This document shows positions 49,570 through 59,428 of a stretch of 64,000 nt of DNA, one piece after another. Within the stretch, counting starts at the first letter, position 1. Each line of letters opens with the position of its first letter. Source of the stretch: Bacillota bacterium (lineage in GTDB: Bacteria; Bacillota; Clostridia; Christensenellales; Aristaeellaceae); contig JAEZQK010000092.1 in assembly GCA_023413135.1 (NCBI GenBank), positions 1 to 64,000 of the forward strand, given 5' to 3'. The notes beneath the pieces are model-generated. The model was given only the letters and a program-made list of their open reading frames with translations. It had not been told where the DNA came from and did no database searches. Made by a program: the position numbers and the translations under genes.

Positions 49570-52215
49570 TTACTTCTTTGCAGCCTGCTTTTCCTCAATG
49601 GCCGCATGAGCCGCCGCAAGCCTTGCGATGGGCACACGGAAGGGAGAGCAGGATACGTAGTTGAGGCCCACCTTGTGGCAGAATTTGATGGAGGAGGGAT
49701 CGCCGCCATGCTCGCCGCAGATGCCCAGCTTGATGTCGGGGCGGGTCTTTTTGCCCAGCTTGACGGACATTTCCACCAGCTTGCCTACGCCTTCCTGGTC
49801 CAGGCGGGCGAAGGGATCATTCTCGAAGATCTTGTTGTTGTAGTAGGCATCCAGGAACTTGCCGGCATCGTCACGGCTGAAGCCGAAAGTCATCTGGGTC
49901 AGGTCGTTGGTGCCGAAGGAGAAGAATTCGGCTTCCTCGGCGATCTCATCGGCAATGACGGCGGCACGGGGAATCTCGATCATGGTACCGATGTGGAAAT
50001 GCAATTCCGAACCAGCCTCGGCAAACACCTTCTTGGCGGTATCGAGCACGATCTGCTTGACGAAAGCCAATTCCTTCTTGGCGCCGACCAGGGGGATCAT
50101 GATCTCAGGCACGATGTCCAGGCCCGTTTCCTTCTTCACCTTCAAAGCAGCCTGAAGCACAGCGCGGGTCTGCATTTCGGCGATTTCGGGGAATGTGACG
50201 GCCAGACGGCATCCGCGGTGACCCATCATGGGGTTGAACTCGTGCAGCGCGTCGATCTTGGTAATGATCTTTTCACTGGTGGTGTTCAGCTCCTTGGCCA
50301 GGGCGGCGATTTCTTCCGTCATAGACTTGGCGGGCAGGAACTCGTGCAGCGGCGGATCCAGGTAGCGGATGGTCATGGGACGGCCTTCCAATGCCTTGTA
50401 CATGGCCTCGAAGTCACCCTGCTGCATGGGCAGGATCTTGTCAAGAGCGGCGCGGCGCTGAGCTTCGGTATCGGCCAGAATCATCTCGCGCACGGCGGCA
50501 ATACGGTCGGCTTCAAAGAACATGTGCTCGGTGCGGCAAAGGCCAATGCCTTCCGCGCCAAAGTCCACAGCCTGCTTGGTATCGCGGGGGGTGTCGGCAT
50601 TGGTGCGGACCTTCAGGGTACGGGCGGCATCAGCCCACGCCATCAGCTTGGCAAAGTCACCGGAAACGGAAGCTTCCACAGTGGGGATGAGGCCGGCGTA
50701 TACGTTGCCGGTAGAGCCATCCAGGGACAGGGCATCGCCCTCATGGTACACCTTGCCGCCAACGGTCAGGGTCTTTGCAGCTTCCTTGATGTGCAGCTCG
50801 CCGCAGCCTACGACGGCAGCGCGGCCCATGCCGCGGGCCACAACGGCAGCGTGGGAGGTCATACCGCCGCGGGCGGTCAGGATACCCTTGGACAGGTCCA
50901 TGCCCTCGATATCTTCCGGCGTGGTTTCTTCACGCACCAGGATGACGGCCTTGCCGGCGCGCCCGGCTTCGGCAGCGGCATCAGCGGTGAAGTAGATATA
51001 TCCGGTGGCAGCCCCGGGAGAAGCGGGCAAGCCCTTGGCGATAACTTCGGCCTTCTTGAGGGCCGCGGTATCAAAGTTGGGGTGCAAGAGGGTATCCAGC
51101 TGCTTGGGCTCTACCTTCAGAACTGCTTCATCGGTAGAGAGCATGCCTTCTTCCACCAGGTCCACGGCAATCTTCAATGCAGCGGCGGCGGTGCGCTTGC
51201 CGTTGCGGGTCTGCAGCATGAACAGCTTGCCATGCTCGATGGTGAACTCCATATCCTGCATATCGCGGTAGTGCTTTTCCAAAGTATCGGCGATCTTGGT
51301 GAACTGATCGTATACTTCGGGCATGGACTGCTGCAGGGAAGCGATGGGCTGGGGCGTACGGATGCCGGCCACCACGTCTTCGCCCTGGGCGTTGAAGAGG
51401 TATTCGCCATACAGCTTCTTTTCGCCGGTGGAGGGGTTGCGGGTAAAGGCAACGCCGGTGCCGGAATCATTGCCCATGTTGCCAAATACCATGCTCTGCA
51501 CGTTAACGGCGGTTCCCCAGTCGCCGGGGATGTCGTTCATGCGGCGATAGTAGATGGCACGGGGGTTGTCCCAGGAACGGAACACGGCCTTGATGGCCTC
51601 CATCAGCTGCACTTTGGGATCCTGGGGGAATTCTTCGCCCTTTTCCTTCAGATAAATGGCCTTGAAGCGCTTGACGACTTCCTTGAGGTCCTCGGCGTTC
51701 AGATCGGTATCGAACTTGGCGCCCTTTTCTTCCTTCACGGCTTCCAGAGCCGCGTCAAAATTGGACTTTTTGATCTCCATGACAACATCGGAGAACATGT
51801 TGATAAAACGGCGGTAGCTGTCATAGGCAAAGCGCTCGTTGCCGGTCTGCTTGGCCAGGCCCTGGACGGCGATATCGTTGAGACCCAGGTTCAGGATCGT
51901 ATCCATCATGCCGGGCATGGAGGCGCGGGCACCGGAACGGACGGACACAAGGAAGGGGCTATTGAGATCGCCAAACTTTTTGCCGCAGATGATTTCCGTC
52001 TTGGCCAGCGCTTCATTAATCTGGTCCACGATCTCAGGCGCGATCTGCTTGCCATCCTGATAGTAGCGCGTGCAGGCTTCGGTGGTAACGGTAAAGCCCT
52101 GGGGAACAGGAAGGCCAACATTGGTCATCTCGGCCAGGTTGGCGCCCTTGCCGCCCAGCAGGTTTTTCATGCCGGCGTTGCCTTCTTTAAACAGGTACAC
52201 ATATTTGGTTGCCAT
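49570..52215 (-). CDS. ppdK: Pyruvate, phosphate dikinase
   Basis: This 881-residue enzyme interconverts pyruvate, ATP and Pi with PEP, AMP and PPi, and in anaerobes commonly runs glycolytically. It has the N-terminal ATP-grasp domain (KYVYLFKEGNAGMKNLLGGK), the swivelling phospho-His domain GGMTSHAAVVARGMG and the PEP/pyruvate barrel ending GICGEHGGDPSSI. The start at 52215 (MATKYVYLF) follows GGAGGAGG; an in-frame upstream ATG at 52260 is ignored. It is a single-gene unit. Confidence 0.96.
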   Translation of the reverse strand: MATKYVYLFKEGNAGMKNLLGGKGANLAEMTNVGLPVPQGFTVTTEACTRYYQDGKQIAPEIVDQINEALAKTEIICGKKFGDLNSPFLVSVRSGARASMPGMMDTILNLGLNDIAVQGLAKQTGNERFAYDSYRRFINMFSDVVMEIKKSNFDAALEAVKEEKGAKFDTDLNAEDLKEVVKRFKAIYLKEKGEEFPQDPKVQLMEAIKAVFRSWDNPRAIYYRRMNDIPGDWGTAVNVQSMVFGNMGNDSGTGVAFTRNPSTGEKKLYGEYLFNAQGEDVVAGIRTPQPIASLQQSMPEVYDQFTKIADTLEKHYRDMQDMEFTIEHGKLFMLQTRNGKRTAAAALKIAVDLVEEGMLSTDEAVLKVEPKQLDTLLHPNFDTAALKKAEVIAKGLPASPGAATGYIYFTADAAAEAGRAGKAVILVREETTPEDIEGMDLSKGILTARGGMTSHAAVVARGMGRAAVVGCGELHIKEAAKTLTVGGKVYHEGDALSLDGSTGNVYAGLIPTVEASVSGDFAKLMAWADAARTLKVRTNADTPRDTKQAVDFGAEGIGLCRTEHMFFEADRIAAVREMILADTEAQRRAALDKILPMQQGDFEAMYKALEGRPMTIRYLDPPLHEFLPAKSMTEEIAALAKELNTTSEKIITKIDALHEFNPMMGHRGCRLAVTFPEIAEMQTRAVLQAALKVKKETGLDIVPEIMIPLVGAKKELAFVKQIVLDTAKKVFAEAGSELHFHIGTMIEIPRAAVIADEIAEEAEFFSFGTNDLTQMTFGFSRDDAGKFLDAYYNNKIFENDPFARLDQEGVGKLVEMSVKLGKKTRPDIKLGICGEHGGDPSSIKFCHKVGLNYVSCSPFRVPIARLAAAHAAIEEKQAAKK

Positions 52216-52328
52216 GTTTAGGTGTCCTCCTCCACGTAAATAGTTGCGCATGTTGTTCATGCGGCGGATAAAGCATCAGGCATACAAAAAAGAAGCATGC
52301 CAAGGCTCGTCCCTCAAACATCCGATTG

Positions 52329-52357
52329 ATTATACTATCTTTTGCCCTGTTTGGCAA
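52329..52357 (-). promoter_or_regulatory. Promoter of ppdK
   Basis: On the minus strand TTGCCA (52357-52352) and TATAAT (52334-52329) are 17 bases apart, about 114 bases before the ppdK start. Confidence 0.75.
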
Positions 52358-52385
52358 TATAATACCAGGATTTTTGTGCTTGGAA

Positions 52386-54404
52386 TCAGCTAAGTGACAC
52401 CTGCTGGAGCCTATGTGCAAAGTCCTGCCGCGCCTGTGCCTGGACCATGGCCCATTCTACCCGGTATTCCTTTTGATTGCGCAGTTCCCGGATGCATTTT
52501 TGCGTCTCATCCAAAAGCATGACGTCTCCGTCCATGGAAAGCCCCGGCAGCAGCGGCGCGCCGTGCTGGCGTGTGCCGAAAAACTCCCCCGGCCCCCGAA
52601 GCTGCAAATCCTTCTTGGCGATTTCAAACCCATCGTTGGTAGCAGTCAGCGTTTTCAGCCGTTCATTCGTTTCCGCCAGCAGGAAACACCAGCTTTGCAG
52701 GCTGCCCCGGCCCACCCTGCCCCTTAATTGGTGAAGCTGGGACAAGCCGTAGCGCTGGGCGTCCTCGATTACCATGATGGTAGCGTTTGGCACATTTACA
52801 CCCACCTCAATAACGGTGGTAGCCACTAAAACCTGCAAATCCCCCGCCGCAAAGGCATCCAGCACCTCCGCCTTCTCTTTGGCCGGCTGCTTGCCATAGG
52901 TAAGCCCTACCCGGAGCCCCTTCAAATACCCTGCGACCAACTCGGAATACTGGGTCTGGGCGGCTTTCACATCAGCGAGCGCTTCGCTTTCTTCCACCAG
53001 GGGGCAGACGATGTACACCTGCCGGCCTTGGGCTACCTCGCTTTTGATAAAACCGTACATGGCCTCCCGCTTTTCTTCCGGCACGATGCGGGTACTCACA
53101 GGCGTTCGGCCAGGCGGAAGCTCGTCCACCACCGAAAGGTCAAGGTCACCATAGAGGATCAGCGCCAGCGTGCGGGGAATGGGCGTAGCCGACATCACCA
53201 ACACATTGGGTGCAAGCTCCCCTGCTCCGTTTATTCCCTTCTGGGCAAGTGCCGTACGCTGGCGCACGCCAAAGCGGTGCTGCTCGTCGGTGACTACAAG
53301 GCCAAGCCTATGATATTCCACTCCCTCTGAAATCAGCGCATGGGTACCGATCGTCACCTGCCATGTTCCTTCCCGTATGGCATGAAGCGCTTCCCGGCGC
53401 TCCGCCGCCTTCATGCCGCCCAATAACAACCCGCAAGTGATGCCAAGCGGCTCCAGCATGGCCTTGGCGCTTTTCAGATGCTGGCGTGCCAGAATTTCCG
53501 TGGGGGCCATCAGCGCTCCCTGAAAGCCGTTACGGACCGCCAGATACAGCGCGCCAAAGGCCAGCGCCGTCTTGCCGGAGCCTACATCCCCCTGCACCAG
53601 CCGGGCCATGGGATGGGGTGCAGTCAGATCTGCCACGATTTCGTTAAGTACCCGCCTCTGCGCCATGGTCGGCGCAAAGGGCAGGCTTTTCCAAAATGTA
53701 TCCACTTCGCTTAAGTCAACCGGAAAGGAAACACCCATCTCCTTCCGGTTCCGTAAAATTCCCAGCGCAGCCTGGTAAAACAGCAATTGTTCAAAGGATA
53801 GGCGGCGGCGGGCGGCTTGCAGGGCCTCCCGGCTGTCGGGGAAATGGGCCTGCCGGATGGCATAATTTTTTTCACACAATCCGTAACGCAGCCGAAGGCT
53901 GTTGGGCAGCGTTTCCGGGCAGGTATCCTCCACCTGGGCAAGCGCCGTTTCCACCAAACTGCGCATAATCTTCCCCGGCAAACCATCCAGCGGCCTGTAT
54001 ATGGGAACGATCCCCGGCTCCTCTTCCAGGGAGGGGTTCAAAAGCTGCCGCTTTCCCCCGCGCTCCTCCATGCGCCCGTACAAAAGCACCTGCTCCCGCC
54101 CCGAGAGGTTTTTCTCCATCCAGGGCTGATTGTACCATATGCAATTGATATGCCCTGTTTCATCCCACAAGGAGGCGGTGACGCTGGTCAATCCCTTGAA
54201 GCGGCTGAGCCTGGGCTTTCCCTTGATGGAGCCCGTCACCGCCGCCGTCTGCCCCGGTGAAAGCTCTTTGATGGGTGTAATGGCAGTCGTATCCTTGTAC
54301 CCGGTGGGCAAAAAGAACAAAAGATCGCGCAGCGAGATAATTCCCGCTGCGCGCATCGATTCCAGCCGCGTTTTTCCAACGCCGCGCAAATCACAAAGCT
54401 CCAT
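52386..54404 (-). CDS. recG: ATP-dependent DNA helicase RecG
   Basis: This 672-residue helicase remodels stalled forks and Holliday junctions. An N-terminal wedge/OB domain (LCDLRGVGKTRLESMRAAGI) precedes helicase motifs I GDVGSGKTALAFGAL, Ia MAPTEILARQH, II DEQHRFGVRQR, III MSATPIPRTLAL and VI QLRGRVGRGS. It starts 1 base after the fakA stop, so the genes are coupled. It is the last gene of asp23-fakA-recG. No terminator hairpin was identified after it. Confidence 0.95.
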   Translation of the reverse strand: MELCDLRGVGKTRLESMRAAGIISLRDLLFFLPTGYKDTTAITPIKELSPGQTAAVTGSIKGKPRLSRFKGLTSVTASLWDETGHINCIWYNQPWMEKNLSGREQVLLYGRMEERGGKRQLLNPSLEEEPGIVPIYRPLDGLPGKIMRSLVETALAQVEDTCPETLPNSLRLRYGLCEKNYAIRQAHFPDSREALQAARRRLSFEQLLFYQAALGILRNRKEMGVSFPVDLSEVDTFWKSLPFAPTMAQRRVLNEIVADLTAPHPMARLVQGDVGSGKTALAFGALYLAVRNGFQGALMAPTEILARQHLKSAKAMLEPLGITCGLLLGGMKAAERREALHAIREGTWQVTIGTHALISEGVEYHRLGLVVTDEQHRFGVRQRTALAQKGINGAGELAPNVLVMSATPIPRTLALILYGDLDLSVVDELPPGRTPVSTRIVPEEKREAMYGFIKSEVAQGRQVYIVCPLVEESEALADVKAAQTQYSELVAGYLKGLRVGLTYGKQPAKEKAEVLDAFAAGDLQVLVATTVIEVGVNVPNATIMVIEDAQRYGLSQLHQLRGRVGRGSLQSWCFLLAETNERLKTLTATNDGFEIAKKDLQLRGPGEFFGTRQHGAPLLPGLSMDGDVMLLDETQKCIRELRNQKEYRVEWAMVQAQARQDFAHRLQQVSLS

Positions 54405-54405
54405 G

Positions 54406-56055
54406 TCATTCCACCGAAATCAAATAATAATACAGGGGCTGGCCGCCCATGTGGGTTTCCACATCGCAATGATCGTACAAGTCCGAAATCTCCCCAGAAA
54501 GGCTTCCAGCATCTTCCTGGGATGTATCCTTGCCGTAATAGATGGTGATCAGCTCATCATCATCCGTTACCAGTTCCTGCATAAGTTCCAGCGCCACTTC
54601 CCGCACGCTCTTGCCGGAACAGTGGATCTTGCCGTTGAAAAGGCCGATGATGTCGCCTTCCTTGATGTGAAGTGCCTCATATTCGCTGTCACGCACGGCA
54701 AAGGTGATGGTGCCGGTTTTTACCCTTTGGGCCGCATCACTCATGCGCCGCACATTTTCCGCGCTTTCCAGTTCCGGCTGGAAAGCCACGGCGGCAGCAA
54801 TGCCCATGGCCACGTTTTTCGTGGGGATCACATGGACTTCTTTTTCCGAAAGCTCCGCCGCCTGCTGTGCGGCCAAAATCACATTGCCGTTATTGGGGAA
54901 AATGAATACGCACTTTGCGTTGACCTTATTCACCGCCGCCAGCACATCCTCGATGCTGGGGTTCATGGTCTGGCCGCCGTCCACGATGGCATCCACCGTC
55001 AGGTCGCGGAAGATTTGGGAGAACCCATCCCCCAGCGATATGGCCACCATGCCGTAATCCTTGGGCGGCTGCTGGGCCTTTTCCTCTTCCTTTTTCCGCT
55101 TAAGCTCACGCCGCTGCTCAATCATGTTTTCGATTTTCAGGTTTACCAGCTCACCAAGGGCCAGGCCGTACTGCAACGCCTTGCCCGGGTCGTTGGTATG
55201 CACATGCACCTTGACCAGGCTCAAATCCCCCACTACCAGCACACAATCGCCAATGCGGTTGAGCCTGCGGCGGAAGGTATCGATATCGCTGTCCTGCATG
55301 GCGGGCAGCAAATTCTGCACCAAAAACTCCGTGCAGTAAGCGAATTTTATCTCTTCTATCGCATCATGGTCATCGCTGAATTCCACATCATGCGCATCGG
55401 CATGAAAATCCACCTGGGCAGATTCCACCTGTTCTCCCCGGAGTGCCGCGGCATACCCGGCATAAATGAGCAGCAAGCCGCGTCCGCCGGCATCCACTAC
55501 GCCAGCCTGTTTCAATACCGGCAGCATATCGGGCGTGCGCCGCAAAATGGCATCGCCGCTGGTCAGGATCACATTGATGAGTCCTTCAAAATCGTCGGGG
55601 TTCAATTGCACCTGGCGCATGGCATCCTCCGCCACCACCCGGGCTACCGTCAGTATGGTGCCTTCCTTAGGCTTCATCACCGCTTTGTAGGCCATCTCCG
55701 CACCGCTTTTCAGCGCCTGGGCAAAGAGGACGGGCGTGATCCTGTCCACTCCCTCCAGCGCCTTGGCAAAACCGCGGTATAGCTGGGAGGTGATCACGCC
55801 GGAGTTGCCCCGGGCGCCTTTTAACGCGCCTTTGGCCAGCGCCTCGGCAGCCTCCCCCGCACAAAGATATTCTTTACCGTTCAATTCCCGGATGGCCGAC
55901 ATCATCGTAAGCGACATATTGGTGCCCGTATCCCCGTCCGGTACGGGGAATACGTTCAAGGCATCCACAGCTTCCCGGTTTTTCTCAAGTAACGCGGCCC
56001 CGGCTATCACCATATCGCGCAACAGCAGGCCATCGATATTTTTTGCCTGAATCAA
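54406..56055 (-). CDS. fakA: Fatty-acid kinase subunit FakA (DAK2-domain protein)
   Basis: This 549-residue protein has an N-terminal DhaL/DAK2 domain with nucleotide-binding motif NVFPVPDGDTGTNMSLT and LKGARGNSGVI. FakA-type middle and C-terminal domains follow. FakA phosphorylates fatty acids presented by a FakB (DegV) partner, feeding exogenous fatty acids into phospholipid; no FakB gene is in the window. The start is a TTG at 56055, 8 bases after GGAGG. It follows the Asp23 gene by 29 bases. Confidence 0.9.
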   Translation of the reverse strand: MIQAKNIDGLLLRDMVIAGAALLEKNREAVDALNVFPVPDGDTGTNMSLTMMSAIRELNGKEYLCAGEAAEALAKGALKGARGNSGVITSQLYRGFAKALEGVDRITPVLFAQALKSGAEMAYKAVMKPKEGTILTVARVVAEDAMRQVQLNPDDFEGLINVILTSGDAILRRTPDMLPVLKQAGVVDAGGRGLLLIYAGYAAALRGEQVESAQVDFHADAHDVEFSDDHDAIEEIKFAYCTEFLVQNLLPAMQDSDIDTFRRRLNRIGDCVLVVGDLSLVKVHVHTNDPGKALQYGLALGELVNLKIENMIEQRRELKRKKEEEKAQQPPKDYGMVAISLGDGFSQIFRDLTVDAIVDGGQTMNPSIEDVLAAVNKVNAKCVFIFPNNGNVILAAQQAAELSEKEVHVIPTKNVAMGIAAAVAFQPELESAENVRRMSDAAQRVKTGTITFAVRDSEYEALHIKEGDIIGLFNGKIHCSGKSVREVALELMQELVTDDDELITIYYGKDTSQEDAGSLSGEISDLYDHCDVETHMGGQPLYYYLISVE

Positions 56056-56084
56056 GGGTGTTTCCTCCCGTCGGGTGGCATAAT

Positions 56085-56435
56085 TTAAATGCGGATGCCT
56101 TCCACCGAAATATTCACGCGGCGCACCGTTACGCCAGTCATGCTTTCCAGCTTGTATTTCACCGTTTCCACAATGGTCTTGCAGACTTCAGCCACGGAAA
56201 TGCCGTATTCAACGATGATGAACAGATCCACATCCAGCATGTCATCCACCAGGCGCAATTGTACTCCCTTGGACAGGTTTTCCCGGCCCAGCCATTCCAC
56301 CAGGCCGTCCTTGGCCCGCTTGCTGGACATGGCCACGATGCCGTAGCATTCCAGCGCGGCATAGCCCACCACCTTGAGCATGACGTCCTCGGTGATATAA
56401 ATTGTGCCGATGTCATTCTTTATCTTGCATTCCAT
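56085..56435 (-). CDS. Asp23/Gls24 family envelope stress protein
   Basis: This 116-residue alpha/beta protein contains GTIYITEDVMLKVVGYAALE and ends VNISVEGIRI, the Asp23/YloU pattern. It is a small cytoplasmic or membrane-associated protein of unclear function in envelope homeostasis. AAGGAGG precedes ATG 56435. In many Bacillota the order asp23 (yloU)-fakA (yloV)-recG is conserved, as here. Confidence 0.9.
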   Translation of the reverse strand: MECKIKNDIGTIYITEDVMLKVVGYAALECYGIVAMSSKRAKDGLVEWLGRENLSKGVQLRLVDDMLDVDLFIIVEYGISVAEVCKTIVETVKYKLESMTGVTVRRVNISVEGIRI

Positions 56436-56567
56436 CGTCCTTGCCTCCTTAAGAGCAGCAATTGCCGCGTATCCGCCATACAACCAGCAGGGACCTGTCA
56501 ATATGTAATCATGCTCCCCACGCGGCGATGACGCGTGAAAAGCACTCCCTCTGCAAGGTCAAATCCT

Positions 56568-56596
56568 AGTATACAGGATTTTGACTGAAATCGCAA
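56568..56596 (-). promoter_or_regulatory. Promoter of the asp23-fakA-recG operon
   Basis: On the minus strand TTGCGA (56596-56591) and TATACT (56573-56568) are 17 bases apart, about 130 bases upstream of asp23. Confidence 0.65.
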
Positions 56597-56662
56597 CTGT
56601 GCATTCGTTGTATTTATGGCTTTTTGCATTGAGCCATTTTGCACGGGTGAAACGATTGGTGC

Positions 56663-56691
56663 TTGACAGCCAGCTCCTCCCTGCATATAAT
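56663..56691 (+). promoter_or_regulatory. Consensus promoter of the tyrosine T-box operon
   Basis: TTGACA (56663-56668) and TATAAT (56686-56691) are both perfect and 17 bases apart. Transcription should start near 56698. Confidence 0.85.
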
Positions 56692-56697
56692 GGGGAA

Positions 56698-56969
56698 CAA
56701 CAAGCGATGACGGGACCAAGTACCTTGATGTGCGCGCCCCAAAGAGAGCTTCCGTTAGGTGCAAGGAAGCGGCGGTTTTCAAGGGAATACCTCCCGGAGC
56801 TCAAGGCCGAAAGCATATCGCCGCGTAGGCTAAGCCGGTGCGCCGGATACAGCGTTTGGGAAAAATGGGAACAGTTTTTCCCGCAAAGGGCATTTCCCGC
56901 AAGGGCATGCCGAACGGAAGTGGTACCGTGGTGTATAGCCGCCTTCCCCAAAGAGGGGAAGGCGTTTTT
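56698..56969 (+). ncRNA. T-box leader, probably tyrosine-specific
   Basis: The leader has the T-box layout. Stem I starts at GCGATGACGGGACC, with the conserved AGAGAGCTTCC and AGGTGCAAGGAAGC segments. The specifier loop reads GGGAATACCTCCCGGAGC, placing the codon TAC (Tyr) at 56788-56790. The T-box is GGAAGTGGTACCGTGG (about 56916-56931). Its TGGT would pair with ACCA at the tRNA end. A terminator (GCCTTCCCC-AAAGA-GGGGAAGGC, then GTTTTTC) closes it. Uncharged tRNA(Tyr) would allow read-through into the operon. Confidence 0.88.
56941..56969 (+). terminator. T-box-controlled terminator
   Basis: GCCTTCCCC (56941-56949) and GGGGAAGGC (56955-56963) with an AAAGA loop, followed by GTTTTTC. It is 27 bases before the aminotransferase start. 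Confidence 0.88.
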
Positions 56970-56995
56970 CTTTCCCCAAAAATAAGGAGGATATT

Positions 56996-58183
56996 ATGAA
57001 CGCAGCGGATTTGACCTTTGCCAAACGGTTCGACGGCATTACAGGAAGCGCCATCCGGGAAATCCTGAAACTCATGGCCACCCCTGGCATGATCTCCTTC
57101 GGCGGCGGCAACCCGGCCTCCAGCGCATTGCCGGATGATACCGTATCCCGCCTTTGCCAGAAGGTGCTCAAGGAAAACGGCAAAAACATACTGCAATACG
57201 GGACAACGGAAGGGTACGCTCCGCTGAAGGAAAGCCTTGCCCCGTACCTTACGCGGCAGTTCGGCTTTGAGGCAAAGCCGGAAGACATCCTGCCCGTTTC
57301 CGGCTCCAGCCAGGCCATGGATCTGCTCTGCAAAGCCCTGATCGATCCCGGTGATGTGATCCTGGTGGAAAACCCCACGTTCCTGGGCAATATGCAGTGC
57401 ATGCGGCTGTACCAGGCCAAAGTGGTGCCGGTGGAAAGCGATGAAGGCGGCATCCGCATCGACAAGCTGGAAGAAGCTATTTTAAGGCATCATCCCAAGA
57501 TGCTCTACACCATCCCCACCTTTCAGAACCCCACCGGCAAAACGCTGGCGGCAGACAGGCGGCCTAAAATCGCCGTCCTGGCGGAAAAGTACGGCTTTGT
57601 GGTGGCGGAGGATGATCCCTACCGCGATCTGCGTTATGTTGGCACGCCGCTGCCCTCCATCAAGTCCTACGACAAGTCCGGCCTGGTGGTTTTCCTGGGC
57701 AGCTTCTCCAAGCTGATCTCCCCGGGCCTGCGGGTTGGCTATATCGCCGCCCATCCCGCCATTTTGCGCAAATGCGTCATCGGCAAGCAATCCGCCGATG
57801 TGCACACCGCCACGCTGAACCAGGCCGTGGTGGATGCCTTCCTTCGGGAAGACCTGTTGGACAGCCATGTGGCCTCCATCTGCATAAGCTACGGCCGGCA
57901 GCTAAATGCCATGCTGGAGGAACTGAATACCTTCCCGGCCGGCACGCGCTTTACCAGGCCCGAGGGGGGCCTGTTCGTGTGGGCGGAGCTGCCTGAAGGC
58001 ACTGATGCTACGGCGCTTTTGCATAAGGCCGTGGAGCGGAAAGTGGCCTATGTGCCCGGCACCCACTTTTTCGCCGAGGGCGGTCATCAAAACACCATGC
58101 GGCTCAATTTCTCCAACAGCCCCATTGAAAAAATCCACGAGGGCATGGGTATCTTGAAGCAGGTCATTGTAGAGGCCATGTAA
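56996..58183 (+). CDS. PLP-dependent aminotransferase (class I/II), tyrosine-regulated
   Basis: This 395-residue fold-type I aminotransferase has substrate-loop FGGGNPASSALP, YTIPTFQNPTGKTLAAD, AEDDPYRDLRY and the PLP lysine in GSFSKLISPGLRVGY. This is the subgroup of aromatic/2-aminoadipate aminotransferases without the MocR DNA-binding domain. Placement behind a Tyr T-box suggests it uses tyrosine or another aromatic amino acid, perhaps the last step of tyrosine synthesis (inference). AAGGAGG precedes the ATG. Confidence 0.88.
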   Translation: MNAADLTFAKRFDGITGSAIREILKLMATPGMISFGGGNPASSALPDDTVSRLCQKVLKENGKNILQYGTTEGYAPLKESLAPYLTRQFGFEAKPEDILPVSGSSQAMDLLCKALIDPGDVILVENPTFLGNMQCMRLYQAKVVPVESDEGGIRIDKLEEAILRHHPKMLYTIPTFQNPTGKTLAADRRPKIAVLAEKYGFVVAEDDPYRDLRYVGTPLPSIKSYDKSGLVVFLGSFSKLISPGLRVGYIAAHPAILRKCVIGKQSADVHTATLNQAVVDAFLREDLLDSHVASICISYGRQLNAMLEELNTFPAGTRFTRPEGGLFVWAELPEGTDATALLHKAVERKVAYVPGTHFFAEGGHQNTMRLNFSNSPIEKIHEGMGILKQVIVEAM

Positions 58184-58201
58184 TAAGAGGAGGACGAGGG
58201 T

Positions 58202-59428
58202 ATGCATATTCTTGATATTTTAAAGGAACGTGGCTTTATCGCCCAGATCACTTTTGAGGAAGACCTGTACAAACTGATGGAGCGGGAGCAGGTCACCTAT
58301 TATGTAGGCTTTGACCCCACCGCCGACAGCCTGCATGTGGGCCACTTTATCCCCATCATGGCCATGGCGCACCTGCAAAAAGCCGGACACCGCCCCATTG
58401 CGCTATGCGGCGGCGGCACCACCATGGTGGGCGATCCCAGCGGCAAAACGGACATGCGCAAAATGCTCTCCAAAGAGGATATCGCCCAAAACGCCCAATC
58501 CATCAAAAAACAATTGGCTAGGCTCATCGACTTTTCCGATGGCAAAGCGCTGCTTTTGAATAACGCCGATTGGCTGCTGAACCTCAATTATGTCGACTTT
58601 CTGCGGGACATCGGTTCCCTCTTTTCCGTCAACCGCATGCTCACGGCGGAATGCTACAAGCAGCGGTTGGAAAAGGGCCTCACGTTCCTGGAATTCAACT
58701 ATATGCTGATGCAGAGCTACGACTTTTTGCGCTTGTTCAAGGATCACGGCTGCCGGTTGCAAATGGGCGGCGATGACCAGTGGAGCAACATCCTGGCCGG
58801 AGCCGACCTCATCCGCCGCAAGGAGCAGGAGGATGCCTTCGCCCTTACCTTCAAGCTGCTCATGACCCACGACGGCAAAAAGATGGGCAAAACGGAAGCG
58901 GGCGCCCTTTGGCTTTCCGCTGAGCGCACCTCGCCCTTTGACTTCTACCAGTACTGGCGGAATGTGGATGACCAGGATGTGGAAAAGTGCCTGGCGCTTT
59001 TAACCTTCCTGCCCATGGAGGAAGTCCGCCGCCTGGGGGCTTTGCAGGATTCCGCCATCAACGAAGCCAAGCGGGTGCTGGCCTTTGAAATCACCAAGCT
59101 TATCCACGGCGAAGAGGAAGCCCAAAAGGCGCAAAACGCCGCCCAGGCGCTTTTTGGCGGCGGCGCGGAAAGCGAGCATGTACCCAGCTTTGAAGTAACG
59201 CAATCTCAGCTTCAAGAGGATAACCGCCTCACCACCCTCCTTGCCCTGTGCGGCCTGTGCGCAAGCCGCGGCGAAGCCCGGAAGATGGTGCAGTCGGGAG
59301 CTGTACTCGCAGGAGAAGAAAAGATTACGGACATCGAATACCGCATCCCGGCGGAAGCTATCACCACCGATGGCCTGCTCCTTCGCAAGGGCAAAAAGAA
59401 CTACTGCCGCCTGGTATTAAAGGGATGA
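58202..59428 (+). CDS. tyrS: Tyrosyl-tRNA synthetase
   Basis: This 408-residue class I synthetase has GFDPTADSLHVGHF (HIGH motif as H45-V-G-H48), KMGKTE in place of KMSKS, and the tyrosine-site GGDDQWSNI. A C-terminal S4 RNA-binding domain follows (LCASRGEARKMVQSGAVLAG). It charges tRNA(Tyr). Being behind a Tyr T-box means it is made when charged tRNA(Tyr) is scarce. It follows the aminotransferase by 18 bases and overlaps yigZ (ATGA). Confidence 0.95.
   Translation: MHILDILKERGFIAQITFEEDLYKLMEREQVTYYVGFDPTADSLHVGHFIPIMAMAHLQKAGHRPIALCGGGTTMVGDPSGKTDMRKMLSKEDIAQNAQSIKKQLARLIDFSDGKALLLNNADWLLNLNYVDFLRDIGSLFSVNRMLTAECYKQRLEKGLTFLEFNYMLMQSYDFLRLFKDHGCRLQMGGDDQWSNILAGADLIRRKEQEDAFALTFKLLMTHDGKKMGKTEAGALWLSAERTSPFDFYQYWRNVDDQDVEKCLALLTFLPMEEVRRLGALQDSAINEAKRVLAFEITKLIHGEEEAQKAQNAAQALFGGGAESEHVPSFEVTQSQLQEDNRLTTLLALCGLCASRGEARKMVQSGAVLAGEEKITDIEYRIPAEAITTDGLLLRKGKKNYCRLVLKG

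Larger units (their letters stand above)
56436..56995. other. 560-base divergent regulatory region
   Basis: It contains the minus-strand asp23 promoter and leader, and the plus-strand promoter and T-box leader of the tyrosine operon. No protein gene is seen. Confidence 0.85.

Noticed and set aside
49564..52221. Plus-strand open frame of 885 codons
   Set aside because: It is exactly antisense to ppdK and arises from the codon bias of that gene. It has no family similarity and no ribosome site.
54130..55782. Plus-strand open frame of 550 codons
   Set aside because: It is antisense to fakA and the start of recG; shadow of their codon bias.
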